In this document: piece by piece, positions 56,476 through 64,000 of the stretch
How positions within the stretch are numbered: position 1 is the first letter of the stretch
Layout: the number at the start of each line of letters is the position of its first letter
NCBI RefSeq assembly: GCF_002865645.1
Contig: NW_020194559.1
Location: 186,001-250,000, forward strand
Direction: 5' to 3'
DNA: 64,000 nt
Source of the DNA: Hyaloscypha bicolor E
Taxonomy: Eukaryota > Ascomycota > Leotiomycetes > Helotiales > Hyaloscyphaceae
Made by a program: the position numbers and the translations under genes
The notes under the pieces: model-generated
Database searches by the model: none
What the model was told of the DNA's origin: nothing
The model's input: the letters and a program-made list of their open reading frames with translations, nothing else

Positions 56476-58022
56476 CGTTAGATAGCAATCCGTATGAGAG
56501 AGTAACTCGCAAGACTGCAGCACGCTAAGCGAGCCTGTCTATAATCTAGTCAAGTATATCGGAGAGATTTAATCTCCCGAATGCAGGATCTCAAATTCTC
56601 TTAGCAAGGACTAAACTCCCCGCGCCCATTTCGTCTCCCCATACTCATGTAATCAAGCCTTCGGACAAGAGCGCTGGGATCCCAATCCGAGCCCAAAAAG
56701 CAAATATCAGTCAGAATTAGGACGTGAATGGCTCTGAGACAGAATTCAATAGAACTAGTGATGTTTCTGACACCTCTTAGGCGAAGTCGGCGCCATTCTG
56801 CTCCACAGGGCGTGGAATGGTCCAGATTTGGCAGAGATCTTCAGTCGCGAAGAAGAAATCTCAACCGCGGCTGATTTTGAGGTTGATGGCTCCGAGTCGT
56901 TGGCAAACCCTATTCACCACGTGCGGACCTCGTATTGCACTTTAATTGTGGTCTTTCACATTCGAAGCACTTTCCGGCAGAGAAAAAGAACTTGGAGAAT
57001 GTGCCCGGGAGTCGCAGGCTTTAACTTAGAGACATCTTAAGCCTTCCTCTCCTGATGCCGACACAGTATAAACAGCAATCAATCATCAAAACTGGCAGTT
57101 GTAGCTCTCAGCTCATGACGAATATGTCTATCGCCGCACCTGTAATCTGACAATCATGTTCAAAGTTAAAATCGTACGGTTTCACCCCTTGATTATTGTA
57201 AGACTTGTCTTATATGCTGGTGGCCGAGTGAGCTCGGTTGGAAAGAAGATAAGGCTGAGACCTGGCTCAGCGCCTGGCTCTCCTGAGCCAAGCCACGTGA
57301 TCAGATAGGAGAAGTCGAGAGACAATCACTTTCATTTGATTGGTTTATCAGATGATAGACGAGCAGGTGGCGGGGCTACCGGGGCACACTGGTGCAGAAG
57401 ACTTGAAGCTCGTCAAAATCTGGGGAAACGACTTTCGATTGTGACACCAATCAGTCTGGCAGAAGTTGAGATGTACTAACTCTCATCGAAAGCGGTTATC
57501 AGAGATGCACTTGGAGCTCGTGGGGTCGAGACGGAGCACACTGGTGCGAATGGTTCCCTTACTGTCCAAGACCTTGAGCTTGAGCTTCGTCCACAAAATC
57601 GCAACTGCTGAAACAGGAATTGAGAGACGCTGACTCTCCTTGACCGCGGCTTATCAGATGATAGAGAGGGGTCAGTTAGATCAAGGAGAGGCACACTGGA
57701 GCGAATTGCTCCGTCAGCGTCCGGCAAATGAGTTTCAATTCGATGAGCCAAATCCAAAGCACGCAGATCAAATCCGTTCGCCCATCTATTAATAAGTCCT
57801 AACCTCACTTTTCCCCTATATCCCATTTTCCAGTCCATATGCCTAGACAATTAACGAGTATCCGAACCGCTTTTATGAATAATTCTTTCGCCTTTGATTC
57901 CGTTCCTAACTCCAAGAACTCCAAGTTGCCTCCCAACCTACCATCTCATGACATGACGCATCATTTCGCCATGGCTACCGCACACACACCGTCAGCACCG
58001 TAGCATACATTACAATCATGAT
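56476..58022. other. Spacer with a diverged tandem repeat
   Basis: No gene recognised. A repeat unit of about 150 bp occupies 57346-57730 and is listed separately. Confidence 0.4.
57346..57730 (+). repeat. Three diverged tandem copies of an approximately 150 bp unit
   Basis: Each copy begins TTATCAGA and contains GCACACTGG.GC about 40-55 bases later. Copies start near 57346, 57494 and 57651. No open frame is shared, and the origin is unknown. Confidence 0.45.
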
Positions 58023-59077
58023 TCACAATATCACGTCCGAAAATCCCAGCCTAGAGAAAGCAACCGCAGTCTCTCGGATACTAAACGGCAATTCCGATCC
58101 TTCACCCTCAGGATCGGAACCATAAAAACATAACGCACCTTTCAGGAGCCGGAACCCCTTTCGCAACCAAACGTGCGCACCCTTCTCATTGCCCAATATG
58201 CTCTGGAACTCGGTGAACAGGTAACAAGCCATGAAGGACAGCTCCCAGGTCACGGTATCTGCTTTTCCTTGGATTTTTGACAGCTGTTGCGAGAGCAGCC
58301 GCACGGCTTTGGAGGAGTGATAGGAGGCGGAACTGTGTAAGGAGGCGATGATCGAGCTGTAGTTTACGCAGATGTTGACGTGGTTCGAGTGGTGCATGAT
58401 TGCTGTTGCGAGGACGAGGTGTCGGAGCGAGGGCTCAAAGTGAGTTACTTGGAGGAGGAGGGCCCAGATTGGGGATTTGAAATCGGGGGATGAGGGGTTG
58501 GTGCGTAGGGAGACGAGGTATTGGAAGTAGTAGGCGTCTCGTTGGGAGATTGGGAAGACGGGTAGTTGGGGTGGGGGGTTTGAGAAGAGGTAGAGTGCTC
58601 CACGTCGAATGTATGGGAGTGATGATCGCCTCAGTGGGGGTGTTGGTGGGTGTGTGTCGTGGATTGGCAAGCAAACAAAGCTATGCTTTCGAGAGAGGTG
58701 GCTGATTTCCGAATATGGAGGGGGAGGGTCGTTACAATTCGTATTCTCTAGTCTGATATCTGATCAGCCTAGGAAAGCAGAGACGGGCATGCAGTACGTA
58801 CCTGCATAAGTAACACGCGAACCTTTTCTTTGGCCCCGGTCTCCTCCATCTCGACTTCCTCCTCTTCACGGTATGTGTGATTGTCAAGCTGGTGGTGCTG
58901 CCATTTCGACGGCCTTGAGGTAGATCTCTCGAGCACTGCTCCTTGCTCGAGTAGATCGTCTGGATGGAGACTTTCCGTCGTATAACTCGATCTGTCTTGA
59001 GCACCGATATGATAACTCGTGTCTGGGAGACGAGTTGCCAGAGGAGACGCGCCGAGAGAAAAGCACCGTCGACACAT
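58023..59077 (-). CDS. Fungal-specific transcription-factor-domain protein, zinc cluster not found
   Basis: Two exons (59077-58802 and 58685-58023) join in frame across a GTACGT..AAAG intron to 312 residues. The second exon carries a Fungal_trans-type regulatory region: QRDAYYFQYLV, PIWALLLQVTHFEPSLRHLVLATAIMHH and ELSFMACYLFTEFQSILGN, as in Zn2Cys6 regulators. No CxxCx6C zinc cluster precedes it. A stop lies just upstream of the ATG at 59077. An upstream peptide, MSRRGHSKPG (near 59315), typical of the start of Zn2Cys6 proteins, is followed by an intron-like stretch but then by no cysteine motif. Either the DNA-binding exon is decayed or the protein lacks it. Confidence 0.55.
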
Positions 59078-59099
59078 GTAGTCTGCTCAGCCTCGCCCA

Positions 59100-61069
59100 T
59101 GGTCGCCCAACTCCAACGTTGAAGCAGCAACGCGGCAGTTGGAACGCCAAATGTTTCCTGGGAGGCCTGACATTTTTGTACGGGATATAGCAGCACAGAT
59201 CGCGGAGCGCGTTGAAGCATCCAATTTTAACTGCAGCAGCATCGCCAACGTGGCAGCGTCTGCAGTGGAGGGGTGGTGATTGGGTTACCAGGTTTAGAGT
59301 GCCCGCGCCTGGACATTTTTGGATGATCTGCTGCTGGGAGTGGAAGGTTCAGCGGTTGAGCCCCCGCCCAATGGAGATCATGTTTCCGAGATTGAAGCAA
59401 TGCACGAGAAAAATTGCGGGGCAAGGCTGCAAAGAGGGGGAGTTTTGTTGCGCAGAAAGGAGTGATTGGGCACGACCAGAATAGTTTCTAATTAACCGGA
59501 GGGGTAGCTTAGGAGCTCGCAGCTCGCAGCTTGCAGCTTGCATAAAGAAACTTTTCCGTTCCCCGAAGAGCTGTGCGATATCGGTGCAGAGATCTAGAGA
59601 TTAATATTCCGTTCTCGCAAGAGCATTTCCCTCGAAGGCATTAAGGATGCCTATGCATCTTCAAGAGAATTTTATATGTACTGCAGAGAAAATCGAGAAT
59701 ACTTTCCCCAGAAATCTATCTTGATCCTCCTCGCATGACGCTTAAATAAAGTTTCAAGTGGGCTGGCTGCTGCCGCTGTTTTCAATCATGCATGAACCCG
59801 CAAAGGCACTCGGCATTCAAGGTTTATTTAGGTGAAGGTTTCGGCAAATATACACCAGATTCTCAACCCAGTGTTGTACGAGGATTGGTCTGTCGGGACC
59901 TTATTGATTGAAACAACTTTTTGGTATGTGTAACCAGCAGAGGGCTGGGCTATGTTGCCGCAAAATCGTCATAGACTTGCAGATATAGATGGGTCTAGAT
60001 GTGTACCCTGCACACAGACACTTGAGCTCCGAATCCAAGCACCGAATCACATCAAAGGACAGTTTGAGCATGCAAGATGGCGGTAAGCATTGAAGTACTA
60101 TTAATGAGAAGGAAACTTCAATCCTCAACGAACATCCTCCCATTCAAGAGCCCAAATTATGCGGCTATTTGCAGCCCAAGACAACATTTGAGCTTCCTTC
60201 CAAGACAGCATCTTAGTTTCGTCTCATCCCAGCTGTTTATGATTTAGAAAGACAAGAATTTACTGGACAAAACAACCTTCTCCTCATGGAGCACAGTCAC
60301 GAGCTATAGTCTAGAAGATGATACTGATACCTCAGACAAAAGGGCTATCTTCTCTTCATAGGACACACTTATCCTCTGGAAAATAACGCGATCATTTCGG
60401 ACGAAAAGGTGTGGTTCTCAGTCACCACAGGAGAAGAAAACCCAAAGAATTACAGCAGAGCAAGCATTTAAAGCTGTTTATCACCCAAAAACTAATAAAC
60501 ATAATACCCACTCCGTTCTCTCCCTCCCCCTCTCCAAAGTAATCAGGATAGATGCCCTTGCCTCTTCTAATATCCTTGAGCCTCTATTCTCCAGTCACTC
60601 CTAAATCTTTCTTTACGAAGCTAAATCCAAACCAATCAAATCGCGCGTCTCTTTTCCTACCACATACTTTAAAATCCTTGAGCGACGAGTCCATTCCAAT
60701 ATATTGTACGAGAGTATGGCAACAACAAAAACTCATGAGCAAATGATTCAGGTAATCAAGTATATAATACAACAGGACACGGTAATGTAGCCAGATGTCT
60801 ACTTCGCGCGGTCATTGTCTCTCTTCTATCAAGTTGGAATCACTCAATTCCTTTGATACTCATCCAAGCTCGAAGCAAGCAATCAACAATCAAGCGGCCA
60901 CCACAATTGGGCTCTCATCTATATAGCCTTCCCGTCTCGGATCTTGTGCCATCACGGTGTTGCAGAATCTTCAAAGCTACGCAACTGTGCGAATAGCCCC
61001 TTCTCTTCTGCCTTCCTCTCCACTTTCTTCCCTCAAGCATGGGCCTCAACCTTCATCTACACCCAGAAA
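59100..61069. other. Spacer
   Basis: Apart from the possible zinc-cluster-type start near 59315 (minus strand), nothing is recognised. TATA-rich and AT-rich segments at 59570-60780 hold no gene model. Confidence 0.4.
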
Positions 61070-61981
61070 TTATCCCTCAAGACGTCTCAACTTAATCCCT
61101 TTCGGCACAACAAACAGCCCCTTAGCCTCAACACAAACCCTCCCATCCACCGTCTCCAATCTGCCACTGACCCAGCCCTTGCGTTCCGTAAACCCCTTCT
61201 CCGGAATCGCCCTGACCACATAGAAAGAATTCGTAACAACCGGCTTCAAATAGTTCAATTCCAGATTCGCCGTCACGCCCGTCTGGGCCGGAAACTGTTT
61301 GATCGCACAACGTCCCAGTATCTCATCCATAATCGTCGCCGTGACTCCTCCATGTGTTACTCCGGGCCATCCAGCAATCGCACCCCCGAACCAGATCACC
61401 GTTACAATTTCTCCCGATTCTTTGTTCCAGAAGATACGTTGGAAACCGCCGATGGCGCGCGCGCCGCCGAGGGGCCCGGTTGTGAGGCGGCGCGAGAGCT
61501 CGGTGTCAGGTACGGAGGAGTAGGCTTCGTAGGAGGTCCACTTGGGGTCTGTGGAGAGGGATTGCACGATTGGGAGTTTTTCGGCTTGTTTTTGGAGGTG
61601 TTCGATCATGAGGGTATCCTCTTTTGAGCCAGCGGGTGGGAGGGGAGGTGGTGCGAGGACGAGGCGCACGTATTGGCCTGCTGTGAGGCCGATGGTGAAG
61701 AAGATAACTGCGTAGATGTACGGGCGGAGGGAGCGTTTGGGTGTTGGTTGGAGGGAGGGTTGGGGTGGAGCGGGGGAGGAGAATTGGGAGCGCAGGTCTG
61801 TTGGTCGAGGAGATTCGGTGGGAGGAGAAGTTGGCTCAGTCGAGTATTGGCGGTTGCATTGAGGGAAGGGACGCCGTGAGGACGAAGATGCTAGTTTGGA
61901 GATGCGAAGACATCTTGTTGAAGGCCGAGTTATTGGTCTCGCAGTCTGTAAGAAGACTCGAGCTGGTAACCGCGTGATCAT
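61070..61981 (-). CDS. Membrane-anchored mitochondrial hotdog (PaaI/4HBT-type) thioesterase
   Basis: A single exon of 303 residues. The first ATG is at 61981; the frame extends upstream only through a TTG. The N-terminus is Arg/Ser-rich without acidic residues, like a mitochondrial presequence, followed by one membrane segment (about 86-108, YIYAVIFFTIGLTAGQYVRL). The hotdog domain occupies the C-terminal half. It carries GVTHGGVTATIMDEILG, where H210-G-G and the Asp/Glu at 219-220 match the active-site helix of acyl-CoA thioesterases, and LELNYLKPV. The likely reaction is hydrolysis of an acyl-CoA on the inner-membrane face; the substrate is unknown. It shares a 356 bp divergent promoter with the ArsH-like gene. 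Confidence 0.88.
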   Translation of the reverse strand: MITRLPARVFLQTARPITRPSTRCLRISKLASSSSRRPFPQCNRQYSTEPTSPPTESPRPTDLRSQFSSPAPPQPSLQPTPKRSLRPYIYAVIFFTIGLTAGQYVRLVLAPPPLPPAGSKEDTLMIEHLQKQAEKLPIVQSLSTDPKWTSYEAYSSVPDTELSRRLTTGPLGGARAIGGFQRIFWNKESGEIVTVIWFGGAIAGWPGVTHGGVTATIMDEILGRCAIKQFPAQTGVTANLELNYLKPVVTNSFYVVRAIPEKGFTERKGWVSGRLETVDGRVCVEAKGLFVVPKGIKLRRLEG

Positions 61982-62337
61982 TGTGTGAGTATTGGAGGTC
62001 GTCTGCCGGGAGGGTTGAAATAAAGACACCCTCTCTCCACCTAATGTTCCAGCTTCCTGCTCTGCTCTTGCTTGCCGGCGCAATTGGGGGTGAGCTCGAA
62101 TAACAAAGCCTCAAGCTTCACTGCCTCGGCGCATGTCTCGCAACCCCTGACTTTGACCAAAAAGCGACCTCTTTTGCCTTAACCAATCGATAAGCAGCAG
62201 CGACATTCCCCCGATAACAAATTTCCCGTCAAGGTCCAGAAGAACTCCCTCGAACACTTTATAAGCCTCGCCCACAACTCACCCACAATGGCTTCCTGCT
62301 CCTCTCCAGCCACTTTCTCCGAACATCGTCTCCCTCC
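61982..62337. promoter_or_regulatory. Divergent promoter between thioesterase and ArsH-like genes
   Basis: Both neighbouring start codons face outwards from this 356 bp stretch, so it must contain both promoters and 5' leaders. No specific factor site is claimed. Confidence 0.6.
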
Positions 62338-62341
62338 ATGA
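62288..62341 (+). promoter_or_regulatory. uORF overlapping the ArsH start codon
   Basis: An upstream ATG at 62288 opens a 17-codon frame whose TGA (62339-62341) overlaps the main ATG (62338-62340) as ATGA. If the transcript starts upstream of 62288, this frame should affect initiation. The leader length is not known. Confidence 0.5.
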
Positions 62342-63377
62342 GGCCTTTCCTCTCTTCTCCCCGCTACCTCACACGATCAATACTCTCCAAAGCCGTCCAT
62401 CAAATGGGCTCCATTGTCGCCTCCCGAGAGCTCAGGACTCTAGCACAGGTCCCCCAACTCGCCCTCTCTGTCGCAGAAGACGATGCAGAAATCAGAGCAA
62501 AATACCGACCTTTCCTGCTTGATCCAGAGGTAGAAGCCACAGATTGGATCTCGCAATTGGAGCTCGACACCGTGATGTCCATTTCCTCAGCCGATATCGA
62601 GAAGACCGGTTCTCGACTCAAGGTCTTGGTCCTCTACGGGAGTCTGCGTAAACGGTACCCCAACCATATCCTCGCATTTCACTTTTTCTAGTTTTGATTG
62701 CTGATATGCGGTGGAATGGACATAGGTCTTATTCCAAACTCATGGCTTTCGAAGCTTCCCGCATCCTCCACCGCCTCGGCTGCGACGTCCGGATCTTCAA
62801 CCCCTCCGCCCTCCCCATCCGCGACTCAGTCCCAGACACGCATCCCTCGGTCCAAGAACTACGCTCCCTCTCTGCATGGTCCGACGGTCACGTCTGGGTC
62901 ACGCCCGAACAGCACGGGAACCTAACCGCCGTGTTCAAAAACCAAATCGACTGGATCCCGCTCTCCACCGGTTCCGTACGTCCCACCCAAGGCCGCACAT
63001 TATCGATAGTCCAAATCAATGGCGGTAGTCAGAGTTTCAATGCGTTGAATAGTTTAAGGATATTGGGGAGGTGGATGAGGATGTGGACGATTCCCAATCA
63101 GAGCAGTTTGCCGATGGCATATAAGAATTTCGAGGATGAAGGAGGTGATGGGAGTGGGAAAGCGAGACTACTGCCGTCTGGGAATAGAGAGCGGTTGGTG
63201 GATTGCATGGAGGAATTTGTGAAGTTCACAGTGATGCAACGGCCGTATAAGGAGAGTTTTGGGGATCGGTTTAGTGAGCGGAAGGAGAGGAGGGAGAGGA
63301 GGGAGAGGGAAGAGAAGAGGAGGTTAAAGGAGATTGCAGAGAAGGAGAAGGAGTTGGCTGTTGGAGGGAGCGTATAG
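62338..63377 (+). CDS. arsH: ArsH-like NADPH-dependent FMN reductase
   Basis: ArsH flavoproteins use NADPH and FMN and can oxidise trivalent organoarsenicals; many also reduce quinones, oxygen or metal ions. Two exons (62338-62654 and 62726-63377, acceptor ACATAG) join in frame to 322 residues. The flavodoxin-like phosphate loop is VLYGSLRKRSYSKL. Family signatures follow: ELRSLSAWSDGHVWVTPEQHG, IDWIPLSTGSVRPTQGRTL, GGSQSFNALNSLRILGRW and TIPNQSSL. The tail is a charged Arg/Glu/Lys helix. A later ATG (62404, MGSIVASREL) is an alternative start and would avoid the upstream frame. No arsenite transporter or arsenate reductase is nearby, so an arsenic role is family inference only. Confidence 0.92.
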
Positions 63378-63437
63378 AGGCGGCTGTACCTCCACTTTAA
63401 GTAGGCTTTTCAATCTAGACGGCTAGGGGGTCAAACT

Positions 63438-63998
63438 TTACGCTCCATCCCCCTTCTCTTGTTTTTCTTCCTTCGGAGCCTCCGTTTCCACCCTCCCGTC
63501 ACTCCCATCTTTAACCTCCACCCCAGGCCTATCAAAATAAAACAACCAAGCATCACTCTTCAGCCCACCATCCACAAACCTCTCATAACTCTCCTTCAGC
63601 ACCTCTCCCTTCTTCCCACCACATTTAACACAAACCCTCTGACTCGCCACATTCTCCGGGTGCGTTTTGGCTACTAACCTAACCACATTCATCCTTTCTG
63701 CCATCCTTTAGTTTTTCCCCCTGGTTGAAATTACGGACATGAAAGAAGGGAAAGGAAAGGAAATGGACGTACCAGGAAGCGTCCAATACAGTTCCAGAAA
63801 CGTCTTAAAGCCCTCAGTAGTGTACCCCGTCCCCCAATACTCGACATTCGAACAATAACCAACCTCCATACCTTTTTCACACCACCTATTCGTCCCCACA
63901 AATCCCACCATCTTCAAACCCCCCTTCTCATTCTTCTCATCTTTCAACAACAGAGCATATTTATCTATATCCCAGGTCTCTTTCGTTGGGAGTATCAT
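63438..63998 (-). CDS. GNAT N-acetyltransferase, cut by window end
   Basis: GNAT enzymes acetylate amines using acetyl-CoA. The upstream exon contains KMVGFVGTNRW, EVGYCSNVEYWGTGYTTEG (the acetyl-CoA-binding beta4/alpha3 region) and FKTFLELYW. It then has a GTACGT donor at about 63778. The downstream exon, from about 63708 (acceptor AAAG), gives NVVRLVAKTHPENVASQRV and KCGGKKGEV, the usual N-ASxRVxEKxGF-like end of the fold. The frame stops at 63438. The ATG at 63998 lies at the window edge and is probably internal. The stop is only 60 bp from that of the convergent ArsH-like gene. Confidence 0.8.
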
Positions 63999-64000
63999 GT

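Noticed and set aside
1771..63377. Arsenic/chromate resistance cluster formed by the CHR transporter and the ArsH-like gene
   Set aside because: The genes lie about 60 kb apart with unrelated genes between, so no functional linkage is supported.

Overview
The window is nuclear DNA of a filamentous ascomycete (Pezizomycotina; Leotiomycetes is a guess). The evidence is many 42-120 bp GT-AG introns, CTAAC/GCTAAT-like branch sites, and fungus-specific families: DUF6594, a fungal transcription-factor domain, a serine-rich cupredoxin, sedolisin, WSC, an ankyrin-PH-ORD oxysterol-binding protein and Atp12. I recognised no rRNA, tRNA or CRISPR array. Exon joins were checked by hand for frame but have no transcript support.

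Layout. 0.35-10 kb: two inverted MYND zinc-finger paralogues (one broken), a CHR/ChrA transporter, a broken WSC gene and an aspartyl-protease-like protein with degenerate catalytic motifs. 10-14.9 kb: gene-poor, with an MFS transporter remnant. 14.9-17.65 kb: a strongly AT-rich, RIP-like isochore. It holds a 116 bp inverted repeat in which one arm looks like a C-to-T/G-to-A mutated copy of the other, and at its right edge a three-exon gene for a small secreted six-cysteine protein. 17.65-24 kb: a graveyard of frame-broken gene fragments, including pieces resembling the complex I 49 kDa subunit and an Ascomycete protein usually annotated as a BTB-domain transcription factor.

25.3-37 kb is the well-preserved core: an OSH1/SWH1-type oxysterol-binding protein, a GPI-type cupredoxin, the mitochondrial ATP synthase assembly factor Atp12 and a seven-exon DHA2-type MFS exporter. 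37-52.5 kb is nearly empty apart from one DUF6594 membrane protein (42.7-44.3 kb). 52.5-59 kb has a five-mini-exon Pro/Ala-rich acidic-tailed gene whose introns are all phase 1, a sedolisin pseudogene and a regulator lacking a visible zinc cluster. 61-64 kb is compact and conserved: a membrane-anchored mitochondrial hotdog thioesterase diverges from an ArsH-like flavoprotein, which converges on a GNAT acetyltransferase cut by the window edge.

The conserved genes serve lipid transfer, mitochondrial ATP synthase assembly, export and metal/metalloid handling, and do not form one pathway. The accessory parts (isochore, pseudogenes, secreted-protein genes) look like a fast-evolving compartment between conserved blocks. 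The most interesting candidates are the six-cysteine gene at the isochore edge and the phase-1 mini-exon gene.
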